DNA from: Myxococcales bacterium
GTDB taxonomy: Bacteria; Myxococcota; Myxococcia; Myxococcales; Myxococcaceae
Reading direction: 5' to 3'
Length of the DNA: 12,751 nucleotides
Assembly: GCA_009885595.1 (NCBI GenBank)
Contig: VFKJ01000210.1
Span: 1 to 12,751, forward strand
Within the stretch, counting starts at the first letter, position 1; every line of letters begins with the position of its first letter. The notes below the pieces were generated by a model. It saw nothing but the letters and a program-made list of their open reading frames with translations, searched no databases and was not told where the DNA came from. Positions 6,400 through 12,751 of this stretch are shown here, one piece after another. A program made the position numbers and the translations under genes.

Positions 6400-8391
6400 T
6401 CATGACGCCCTGGCGCTTCTCGCTGCTCGGCTACAAGGCCGGCTTCGCGCAGCCCTGGTTCCTGCTGGGGATCCTGGTGGCGCTGCTGCTGGGCGTGATC
6501 GCGCTGGTCGTCTCGGTCAGGCGCAGCAAGCGGCTCTCGAAGGCCGTGCCGCAGCGCCTGGCCGACGCGCTCGCGCCCGGCGTCTCGGTGGTGCTGCCCT
6601 CGTTGCAGAGCTCCGCGTACACCATGGCGCTGGTCTTCTTCGCGCTGGCGCTCGCCCAGCCCCAGTGCGGAGAGAAGGCCGAGGTGGCCAAGCGCCGAGG
6701 CATCGACGTGGTGGTGGCGCTCGACGCCTCGAAGTCGATGTACGCGCGCGACGTGACGCCCTCGCGGCTCGAGCGCGCGAAGCTCGAGCTCACCTCGCTG
6801 CTCGACTCGCTCAAGGGCGACCGGGTGGGGCTGGTGGTGTTCGCCGGCGACGCCTTCATCCAGTGTCCGCTCACCTCGGACTACGCGGCCGCCAAGCTCT
6901 TCCTGCGCGCGGTCGATCCAGAGTCGATGCCCCAGGGGGGCACCAACATCGGGGCGGCGCTGCTGCTCTCGAAGCAGGTGCTGGAGAACGCGGACCGCGG
7001 CGCCAAGGATCGCGTGGTGGTGCTGCTGTCTGACGGCGAAGATCTCACCGGCGACATCGGCGAGGGCATCACCTCGCTCAAGGAGTTCGGCGCGCGCGTG
7101 CTCGCCGTGGGCATCGGCAGCGACTCGGGTGAGCCGATCCCCATCCTCAACAAGAACGGCGACGTCGTCGGGTACAAGAAAGACGAGAACGGCGTCACGG
7201 TGATCAGCCGGCTCGATCGCGCGGGCCTCACCCGGATCGCCTCGGCGACCGGCGGCGAGTTCTTCTACCAGCAGCGCGGCGTCGCCATGGCCGACGTGGT
7301 GAAGATCATCGACTCGCTGCAGAAGAGCGAGCTCGAGAGCCGCGTCACCATGAAGTACGGCGAGGCGTACCAGCCCTTCCTCGCGGTCGGGCTCGCCTTC
7401 CTGGTGCTGGGCCTGCTCATTCTGCCTTCGTGGCGACGGGGCGGCTCGAAGGTGGCAGTGCTCGCCGTCGCCCTGCTGGCAGGCCACTCACAGGCCGCGG
7501 GGCCGCTCGAGAAGAACCACCCCGAGGTGGAGCTGGGCACCGAGGCCTACGACGCGCAGCAGTTCGAGGAGGCGCTCAAGCACTACGACGCGGCGCTGGT
7601 CGAGCGGCCGTCTGATCCGCGCGTGCAGTACGACCGCGGCCTCGCGCTCCACAAGCTGGGCCGAAACGATGAAGCGAAGGCAGCGTTCCAGGCCGCGCTC
7701 GAGCTCGACCGCTCGGGCGAGCTCGCGGGCAAGATTCACTACAACCTCGGCAACGTGGCCGCCGCCGCGGGCGACAAGCCGACGGCCATCAAGGAGTACC
7801 GCGCCGCCCTGCGTAAGAACCCCGACGACGCGCTCGCGCGGCACAACCTCGAGGTGCTGCTCAAGGACCTCCCCCCGCAGGAATCGAAGGGCAGCGACGG
7901 CGGCACGCCCGATGGCGGCGGACACGACGGGGGGGAAACCAGACGCCGGGCCGGACGGCGGCACCACCGACGGCGGCTCAGATGCGGGCCGGCCCGACGG
8001 CGGCAAGCCTGACGGCGGAGACGGCGACGGGGGCGCGAGCGACGCCGGCATGGACGCCGGGGCCGACGCGGGCCCGGGCCAGGGCGATGGCGGTCAGGGC
8101 GACGGCGGCGCGGGTGACGGGGGCAGCGGAGAGAAGGAACAAAAGGGCGACGGCGGGGCTTCCCAGCAGAATGAGCCCGCTGATGGTGGCAGTGACGGCG
8201 GCGCCGAGGATCAAGATGGGGGCACGCCCCAGGAAGCAAAGGCGCAGCTCCTGCCCGATGGTGGAATTGACGTGAACCGGAAGGACGCAGAGAAACTGCT
8301 CGACTCGCTCAAGAGCAACGAGAAGAACCTCCAGCTGTGGCGTTTCAAGCAGAAGTCCAAGAAGAGTGAGACGAATGGCAAGGACTGGTAG
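6396..8391 (+). CDS. batB: BatB-BatC fusion (VWA + TPR) with a frameshift at 7929-7935
   Basis: The gene starts at GTG 6396, overlapping the batA stop by 4 bases; ATG 6402 is an alternative. Residues 1-345 form BatB: helices near 21-41, 74-88 and 327-344, and a VWA domain with DASKS (Asp110, Ser112, Ser114), Thr183 in GGTNIG and Asp213 in LSDGED. A signal-like hydrophobic stretch follows at 352-368, then three TPR units (about 380-481), which form the BatC part. An Asp-Gly-Gly linker begins at residue 501. As written, the frame leaves the linker after Gly513, becomes Arg-rich and stops at 8010-8012 (538 aa). Dropping one G from the run at 7929-7935 continues the linker (KPDAGPDGG...) and ends at 8391 in RFKQKSKKSETNGKDW, giving 664 aa. 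The TPR part probably recruits partners in the periplasm. The family call is firm; whether the break is real is open. Confidence 0.9.
7896..8265 (+). repeat. Asp-Gly-Gly repeat linker in BatB-BatC
   Basis: Read with the frame correction, this stretch encodes 16 Asp-Gly-Gly and 5 Asp-Ala-Gly units separated by one to several residues (for example PDGGKPDGGDGDGG). It joins the TPR domain to the Lys-rich C-terminal tail. The protein is expected to be disordered, acidic and periplasmic here. The repeated GACGGCGGC-type DNA is prone to replication slippage and to assembly error. Confidence 0.85.
7929..7935 (+). other. Seven-G run where the batB-batC frame breaks
   Basis: The run lies after codon GAC 511 and is followed by AAACC. 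Upstream codons read Asp-Gly-Gly in frame 1; downstream the Asp-Gly-Gly pattern continues only in the +1 frame. One G too many, relative to an intact gene, explains it. Other G- or C-runs of 7 or more in coding sequence (about 2193-2200 and 10594-10601) keep their frames. Candidate causes are a sequencing error, a true mutation, phase variation, or slippage by RNA polymerase or ribosome. Confidence 0.85.
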
Positions 8392-10225
8392 CGCCCTCGC
8401 TGTCGCCCTTCTCCTCGCCGCCGCGCCCGCGCTGGCGGAGGTAGAGGTCACCATGCAGGCCGACCGCGAGAAGGTCGGCACTGAGGACACCTTTCGCCTC
8501 GAGATCGTGGTCGCCAACGCCCCCGAAGGGGCGGTGGTGCAGCTGCCCGCGGCGGAGGACTTCGAGGTGCTCGGCCGCAGCCAGTCGACGCAGATGAGCT
8601 ACTCGCTCGGGCCGGGCGGCGCGGGGGTGATCACCCAGGTGCAAAAGCACACCCTCACCATGCGCGCCAATCGCACCGGCACGCTCACCATTCCGCCCGC
8701 CGCCGTGCAGACCGCGGCGAAGCTCTACAAGACCAGGCCGGTGGTGATCGAAGTGGTGCGCGGCCGGCTCTCGCCCGAGCGGGCCAAGCGCGGTCAGCCG
8801 CCCACCAATCCTTTTGGGTTTCCGCCCGGCTTCCCCGGCTTCGGCGGCCTGGACGACCAAGACGATCCGCTCGGCGGTGAGCCGCGGCTCGACGAGCCCA
8901 CCGTGCCGCGCGGGGACTCCGATCTCTTCCTGCGCATGTCTCTGGACAAGAGCGAGGCCTACGTGGGCGAGCAGGTGATGGTAACCATTCACCTCTACTC
9001 GCGCGTCGATCTCTCCTCGGTCGACTCGGTGACGATGCCCAAGCTCGATGGCTTCCTGAGCCAGGACTTCAAGACGCCCAACCAGCTGATGTCTGAACAG
9101 CGGGTGATCGGCGGCGTGCCGTACCGCGAGTACCTGCTGAGGCAGAAGGCCGTCTTCCCGCTCAAGGCCGGCACCGTGACCATCGAGGCGCCCGAGGCCG
9201 ACATCACCACCGGCATCTTCTACGCGGGGCGCCGGGTGCACCGGAGAGGCAACGAGCTCAAGCTCGTCGTTCGCGCGCTCCCCCCGGGCCCCGCCACCAC
9301 GGCGGTCGGGCGCTGGCGGCTCTCGCGCGAGGTGTCGCAGACCGAGGTGGCGCTGGGCGAGCCGGTGCAGGTGAAGCTGGTCCTCCAGGGGCGCGGCAAC
9401 CTGCAGGGCGTGCAGCTGCCGCCGCTGGGTGCGCCCGCGGCGTTCAAGGTGTTCGATCCCGAGACGAGCGACAAGCCGAGCACGTCGAAGTCGCACGTCG
9501 GTGGCACCCGGACCATCGAGTACACCCTGGTCCCGCAGCAGACCGGCACCTTCGTGCTGCCCGCGCTCACCGTGCCCTCCTTCGATCCCGAGACGCGCAA
9601 GTACGACGAGCTGCGCGTGGACGAGATCACCCTCAAGGTGAACCCCGGCGCCGGCGGAGCGAGCGTGGGGCCGAACCCGACCGTGCCGATGGGCCTCGAT
9701 GGCCCGAAGAACCAGCTCATCGCGGGCGGCCTCAAGTCGCTGCGCCACACCGCCCACTTCAGGCCGCCGGCCTCTTCGCTGACGGCGCAGCGCTGGTTCC
9801 TGCCGCTGGCGCTCGCGCCCCTGGGGCTCACGGTGTTGATGGGCGCCTTCCTGTTCGCGCGCGGAGCGCTGGGCGCCGAGACGCCGGAGTCGCTCAAGAA
9901 GAAGCAGGCCCGCGCCGCCAGGAAGCGCCTCGCGGCCGGGGAGAAGCTGCTCAAGACCGGCTCCACCGCCGACTTCTACGCAGAGATCGAGCGCGCGTTG
10001 ACCAGCTTCATGAGCGCCAAACTGGGCACGCCGGTGACGGGGCTGGTGCGCGCGGACCTGGTGACGAAGCTGACCGAGGCTGGCGTGGCCGAGGCCGAGC
10101 GCGTTCGCATCGTCGCGGTGCTGGAGACCTGCGATCTCGGCCGCTACGCGCCGGGCATGGGCGAGTTCGGCGCGCGGCGGAAGGCCCTCAGTGACGCCGC
10201 AGCTGCGATGGAGGGCTGGTCGTGA
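8375..10225 (+). CDS. batD: BatD-type protein
   Basis: This protein is 616 aa from ATG 8375; GTG 8366 would add three residues. AGAAGAG lies about 9 bases before the ATG, which favours it. A signal peptide ends at APALA (residue 21). Three beta-sandwich regions follow at about 23-130, 183-303 and 315-425, each opening with a BatD-like strand pattern such as DKSEAYVGEQVMVTIHLYSR. A Gly/Pro/Phe-rich loop (NPFGFPPGFPGFGG, about 145-158) separates the first two. One membrane helix (about 474-496) leads to a cytosolic helical domain (517-613) with DFYAEIERALTSFMSAKLG and DLGRYA. BatD is thought to be the periplasmic scaffold of the Bat complex. The start overlaps the corrected batB-batC end by 17 bases, and the stop overlaps batE by GTGA. 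Family call secure. Confidence 0.92.
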   Translation: MARTGSALAVALLLAAAPALAEVEVTMQADREKVGTEDTFRLEIVVANAPEGAVVQLPAAEDFEVLGRSQSTQMSYSLGPGGAGVITQVQKHTLTMRANRTGTLTIPPAAVQTAAKLYKTRPVVIEVVRGRLSPERAKRGQPPTNPFGFPPGFPGFGGLDDQDDPLGGEPRLDEPTVPRGDSDLFLRMSLDKSEAYVGEQVMVTIHLYSRVDLSSVDSVTMPKLDGFLSQDFKTPNQLMSEQRVIGGVPYREYLLRQKAVFPLKAGTVTIEAPEADITTGIFYAGRRVHRRGNELKLVVRALPPGPATTAVGRWRLSREVSQTEVALGEPVQVKLVLQGRGNLQGVQLPPLGAPAAFKVFDPETSDKPSTSKSHVGGTRTIEYTLVPQQTGTFVLPALTVPSFDPETRKYDELRVDEITLKVNPGAGGASVGPNPTVPMGLDGPKNQLIAGGLKSLRHTAHFRPPASSLTAQRWFLPLALAPLGLTVLMGAFLFARGALGAETPESLKKKQARAARKRLAAGEKLLKTGSTADFYAEIERALTSFMSAKLGTPVTGLVRADLVTKLTEAGVAEAERVRIVAVLETCDLGRYAPGMGEFGARRKALSDAAAAMEGWS

Positions 10226-10953
10226 TCTCGCTCGTCCTCGCGCTCAGCCTCGCGCAGTACACGCCGCAAGAAGCGCAGTCGCTCTTCGTGGAGGGCAACG
10301 ACGCCTATTACAAGGGCGAGCTCGGCACCGCGAAGGAACGGTACGAGAAGCTCCTGCACGCGGGTCTGGGCGGCCCCGACGTGCTCTTCAACCTGGGCAC
10401 CACCCACCTCGCGGCCGGCGAGCTGGGCCCGGCGATCCTCTTCCTCGAGCGCGCCCACCGCCTCGCGGACGACGACGACATCGGCGCCAACCTCGCGGTC
10501 GCTCGCCAGCGCCAGGTGGATCAAGTCGTGGGCGAGGAAGCCTCGGTGCCCTTCACCCAGCGCCTGGCCGATGCCACGGACGAGCGCGTGGTGGGGGGGG
10601 CGTTCCTGGTGGCCTGGTGGCTCGGCTTCGTCCTCTTCTGGCTCACCTGGCGGCGGGAACCCGGCGCGCGCGTGGGGCTCGGCCTCGTCACCGCGCTCTT
10701 CCTGCTCGTCGGCACCGGCCTGGGAGCGACGCTGGCCGTGCACGCGTGGGTGCGGTCCACCGTGGTCGAGGCGATCGTGATGCCCCACGCGGCGGCGGTG
10801 CGCGAGTACCCGGGCGACTCCGCCAAGGTGTCGTTTGAGGTGCACGCGGGCCTCAAGGTGCGCATCATGGAGACCTCGGGCCGCTACGCGCGCGTCCGCC
10901 TCCCCAACGCCCTCGAGGGGTGGACGGAGAAGGAAGGACTGGTTTCGTTGTGA
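10222..10953 (+). CDS. batE: BatE-type TPR protein with C-terminal SH3-like domain
   Basis: This protein is 243 aa, starting at GTG 10222 within the batD stop (GTGA overlap). A short hydrophobic N-terminus (MISLVLALSLAQ) is signal-like. Two TPR units follow (about 16-50 and 53-86, with EGNDAYYKGELGTAKERYEKLL and LFNLGTTHLAAGELGPAI). There are two membrane helices (124-142 and 151-174). A bacterial SH3-like domain (182-243, ending RYARVRLPNALEGWTEKEGL) closes the protein. This order is standard for BatE proteins. The SH3-like part would lie in the periplasm and could bind peptidoglycan or peptide ligands, which is inference. The stop overlaps the next gene's start by 4 bases. Confidence 0.9.
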   Translation: MISLVLALSLAQYTPQEAQSLFVEGNDAYYKGELGTAKERYEKLLHAGLGGPDVLFNLGTTHLAAGELGPAILFLERAHRLADDDDIGANLAVARQRQVDQVVGEEASVPFTQRLADATDERVVGGAFLVAWWLGFVLFWLTWRREPGARVGLGLVTALFLLVGTGLGATLAVHAWVRSTVVEAIVMPHAAAVREYPGDSAKVSFEVHAGLKVRIMETSGRYARVRLPNALEGWTEKEGLVSL

Positions 10954-11651
10954 GCGACGCGATGATCGAAGTGGCCAACGTGGTGAAGGTCTACCGCCGC
11001 GGGAAGAACGAGGTGCCGGCGCTGCAGGGCGTGTCCCTCACCGTGCCGCGGGGCCAGTTCCTCTCGGTGATGGGCAGCTCGGGCTCGGGCAAGAGCACCA
11101 TGCTCAACCTGCTCGGCGCCCTCGACGTGCCCACCCGCGGCACCCTGCACATCGATGGCAAGGAGATCTCGCGCTTCCCCGATGACGAGCTCTCGAGGTT
11201 CCGCCGCGATCGGCTGGGCTTCATCTTCCAGTTCTTCAACCTGCTGCCCACCCTGACGGCGGTGGAGAACGTGATTCTCCCCGAGCTGCTCGCCGGCAAG
11301 CACCGCGACGAGCTCGAGCCGAAGGCGAAGGCCCTGCTCGAGCAGTTCGGGCTCAAGGGCCGCGACTCCCATCGCCCAGACGAGCTGTCCGGCGGCGAGA
11401 TGCAGCGGGTCGCCGTCGCCCGCGCCCTGCTCTCGGAGCCCGCGCTGCTGCTGGCCGACGAGCCCACCGGCAACCTCGACTCGAAGACGGGCGCCGAAGT
11501 GCTCAAGCTCATTCGCGAAGCCACCCGCGCCCGAAACCTCACGGTGGTGATGGTGACCCACGACCCCAGGGCGGCCGAAGTGGGCGATCGCCTGGTGCTG
11601 CTGGCCGATGGAAAAATCGTCGGCGATGACCCCGTCCGTGCAGCTGCCTGA
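10950..11651 (+). CDS. ABC transporter ATPase, MacB/LolD/FtsE type
   Basis: This protein is 233 aa from GTG 10950 (GTGA overlap with batE); ATG 10962 is an alternative. GGAAGGA lies 11 bases before the GTG. All ATPase motifs are intact: Walker A GSSGSGKST (42-50), Q-loop Gln94 in FQFFNLLP, signature LSGGEMQRVAVARA (147-159), Walker B LLLADEP with Glu171, D-loop NLDS and switch His204 in VTHD. The FNLLPTLTAVENV stretch marks the MacB/LolD/FtsE group. These proteins drive mechanotransmission or lipoprotein release with an FtsX-like permease, and such a permease starts at 12130. Coupling to batE suggests it is transcribed with the Bat genes. The substrate cannot be read from sequence. Confidence 0.93.
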   Translation: MSDAMIEVANVVKVYRRGKNEVPALQGVSLTVPRGQFLSVMGSSGSGKSTMLNLLGALDVPTRGTLHIDGKEISRFPDDELSRFRRDRLGFIFQFFNLLPTLTAVENVILPELLAGKHRDELEPKAKALLEQFGLKGRDSHRPDELSGGEMQRVAVARALLSEPALLLADEPTGNLDSKTGAEVLKLIREATRARNLTVVMVTHDPRAAEVGDRLVLLADGKIVGDDPVRAAA

Positions 11652-11700
11652 ACGGTTGCGCGGCGTTGACGCAAGTGTGTAAGAGGGAGTCGTCCCGGGG

Positions 11701-11718
11701 GGGTTCTGCAAGGAACCC
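11701..11718 (+). promoter_or_regulatory. Hairpin over the ribosome binding site of the STAS-like gene
   Basis: GGGTTC (11701-11706) pairs perfectly with GAACCC (11713-11718). The loop T-GCAA-G can close with a T-G wobble to give a GNRA-type GCAA tetraloop. The only Shine-Dalgarno candidate for GTG 11722, AAGGA at 11710-11714, lies half in the loop and half in the 3' stem. The structure could limit ribosome access. A seven-G run (11697-11703) leads into the stem. No T-run follows, so it is not an intrinsic terminator. Confidence 0.55.
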
Positions 11719-11721
11719 AAA

Positions 11722-12084
11722 GTGGTCCGCATCTCGCCTGACGTCGGTCGAAACAGAATCATCATCCTCTGGTCCGGTGCCCCCACTTCAGTCGAGGCCG
11801 TCACCGCTGAACGAGAGCTGCGTGAGGCGCTCTCGAGGCTTCGCCCCCCCATCGACGTGCTCTCCGACATTCGCGAGTTGGAGACGATGGAGACCTTCCC
11901 GGCCGAGGACTTCCGCCGGCTCAACGCGGCCCTGAGTGCCTTCGGGCTGAAGAAGATCGTGCGGGTGGTCGGCAGGCGCGCGCTGGCCGCGGTGCACATG
12001 GAGCGCCTCTCGCGCCAGGTGCCCGGTCACACCGCCCACCTGGCCTTCTCGCTCGACGAGGCCGAGCAGGTCTTCGGCAAGTAG
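11722..12084 (+). CDS. Small STAS/SpoIIAA-like protein
   Basis: This protein is 120 aa from GTG 11722, with AAGGA seven bases upstream. There is no signal peptide or membrane segment. The sequence alternates strands and helices: NRIIILWSG, then helix 28-40, IDVLSDIREL (44-53), helix 61-74, KKIVRVVGR (77-85), helix 87-98, HTAHLAFS (103-110) and a last helix with LDEAEQVFGK. This order fits the STAS/SpoIIAA-like fold of small phosphorylation- or ligand-responsive proteins. I see no certain phosphorylation site; Ser48 in VLSDIREL sits where some family members carry one. It lies between the ABC ATPase (70 bases before) and the permease (45 bases after), so a role in that transporter is possible. 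The fold call is by pattern only. Confidence 0.7.
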   Translation: MVRISPDVGRNRIIILWSGAPTSVEAVTAERELREALSRLRPPIDVLSDIRELETMETFPAEDFRRLNAALSAFGLKKIVRVVGRRALAAVHMERLSRQVPGHTAHLAFSLDEAEQVFGK

Positions 12085-12129
12085 TTTTCGCCGCGGTGCC
12101 TGCCCACGCTCGTTAAGGTGCCCGCGCCC

Positions 12130-12751
12130 ATGTGGTCCCTGCTCCGCCTCGTCTCGCTGCGCCACCTGTTCCAGTCGCCGCTGCGATCGTTGCTCACGCT
12201 GATCGGCGTGGCGGTGGGCGTGGCGACGCTGGTGGGCATCGCGTCGATCAACCGCTCAGTGATGGACGCGTTCCGCTCGACCATCGACAAGGTGGCGGGC
12301 AAGGCTGATCTGACGGTCGCGGCCGAGACCTCCGGCTTCCCAGAAGAGCTGCTGGAGACGGTGCGCGCGGTGCCAGGCGTGCTGCACGCCTCGGGAGGCC
12401 TCTCGGTGGCGGCGCCGGTGAAGGACGTTCCCGGGGAGACCCTGTACGTGATGGGCGTCGACCTGCTCGACGACGGGTTCTTCCGCACCTACGAGGGCGT
12501 GGACACCGACGTGGGCAAGCTGGCCGACGACCTCGAGTTCCTCAACTCCACCGATCGCATCCTGCTGTCCGATCGCTACGCGCGAGAGCACCAGCTCGAG
12601 ACCGGCGATTCCATCGAGCTCATCACCGCCGAGGGCGCCAAGCCCTTCGTCATTCACGGGCTGCTCAAGGAGACCGGACCGCTCAAGGCCTTCGGCGGCT
12701 CGGTGGCGGTGATGTTCTTCGGCTCGCTGCAGGAGGCGTTCTCGAAGGGCC
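12130..12751 (+). CDS. FtsX/MacB-type ABC transporter permease, 3' end cut by window
   Basis: The first 207 residues are visible. MWSLLRLVSLRHLFQSPLRS is a typical cytosolic lead-in, followed by a membrane helix at about 19-40 (LLTLIGVAVGVATLVGIASI). A MacB-type periplasmic core domain follows, with VPGVLHASGGLSVAAPV, VMGVDLLDDGFFRTY and the LSDRYAREHQLETGDSIEL block. The remaining membrane helices lie beyond the window. Start ATG 12130 is supported by TAAGGTG nine bases upstream, although that box could also be a -10 element. The protein should pair with the ATPase encoded at 10950-11651. MacB and LolC/E relatives move lipoproteins, peptides or toxins or transmit force across the envelope; the substrate is unknown here. 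Confidence 0.88.
   Translation, partial: MWSLLRLVSLRHLFQSPLRSLLTLIGVAVGVATLVGIASINRSVMDAFRSTIDKVAGKADLTVAAETSGFPEELLETVRAVPGVLHASGGLSVAAPVKDVPGETLYVMGVDLLDDGFFRTYEGVDTDVGKLADDLEFLNSTDRILLSDRYAREHQLETGDSIELITAEGAKPFVIHGLLKETGPLKAFGGSVAVMFFGSLQEAFSKG

Noticed and set aside
6318..7487. 389-codon minus-strand frame opposite batA/batB
   Set aside because: The plus strand encodes intact VWA domains; the antisense translation is His/Arg/Glu-rich with no recognisable motif.
7896..8265. CRISPR-like or tandem DNA repeat
   Set aside because: The periodicity comes from Asp-Gly-Gly codons in a reading frame; there are no fixed repeat-spacer units.
8345..9757. 470-codon minus-strand frame opposite batD
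   Set aside because: BatD homology runs through the whole stretch on the plus strand; the antisense frame is compositional noise.
10920..10949. Upstream GTG start for the ABC ATPase
   Set aside because: It would add ten residues inside batE with no family support; the GTGA overlap at 10950 matches the other junctions of the operon.
11656..11683. Promoter for the STAS-like gene (TTGCGC with TGTAAG, spacer 16, or TTGACG at 11666-11671)
   Set aside because: Neither choice gives a convincing -35/-10 pair, so I do not list it as a feature.

Overview
The window is GC-rich with strong G/C bias at third codon positions. It carries a Bat (VWA/TPR/BatD) operon whose TPR protein ends in a long Asp-Gly-Gly linker. 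It also has an Fe-type superoxide dismutase, a release factor 2 gene with the classic +1 frameshift site, and several starts with a -10-like box only a few bases upstream. This mix best fits a Myxococcota (myxobacterial) chromosome. That assignment is inference from style and gene content, not from a marker gene. I see no tRNA, rRNA, CRISPR array, insertion sequence or phage gene, and no gene-free stretch longer than about 120 bases.

Left part (1-2962): prfB (minus strand, cut by the window start) is divergent from sodB (plus strand). sodB converges on, and overlaps by 8 bases, a minus-strand membrane protein with an Lnb-type (DUF4105) periplasmic domain; a hairpin lies directly after the sodB stop.

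Middle (3017-4286): an overlapping two-gene module encodes a small helical protein and a nucleotidyltransferase-fold protein. It converges on a minus-strand ribbon-helix-helix protein with a Gln/Pro-rich tail. That gene is divergent, across about 54 bases, from the operon to its right.

Right part (4341-11651): one long plus-strand operon. It starts with a 320-aa 'mini-BatD' (signal peptide, beta domain, one membrane helix, cytosolic helical domain). A structured 82-base spacer follows, then batA, a batB-batC fusion, batD, batE and an ABC transporter ATPase. After the spacer the genes overlap by 4 bases (GTGA) or about 17 bases, so they are probably translationally coupled. The batB-batC reading frame is broken at a run of seven G inside the Asp-Gly-Gly linker; removing one G restores a 664-aa protein with a plausible C-terminus. 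No moxR or DUF58 gene, the usual head of Bat operons, precedes the operon here.

End (11722-12751): a 120-aa STAS/SpoIIAA-like protein, whose ribosome binding site lies inside a hairpin, sits between the ABC ATPase and an FtsX/MacB-type permease that runs off the window. The likely working picture is two cell-envelope stress or maintenance machines, Bat and a MacB/Lol-like ABC transporter, with an antioxidant enzyme and a possible lipoprotein-modifying enzyme close by. The links between these units are inferred from position only.
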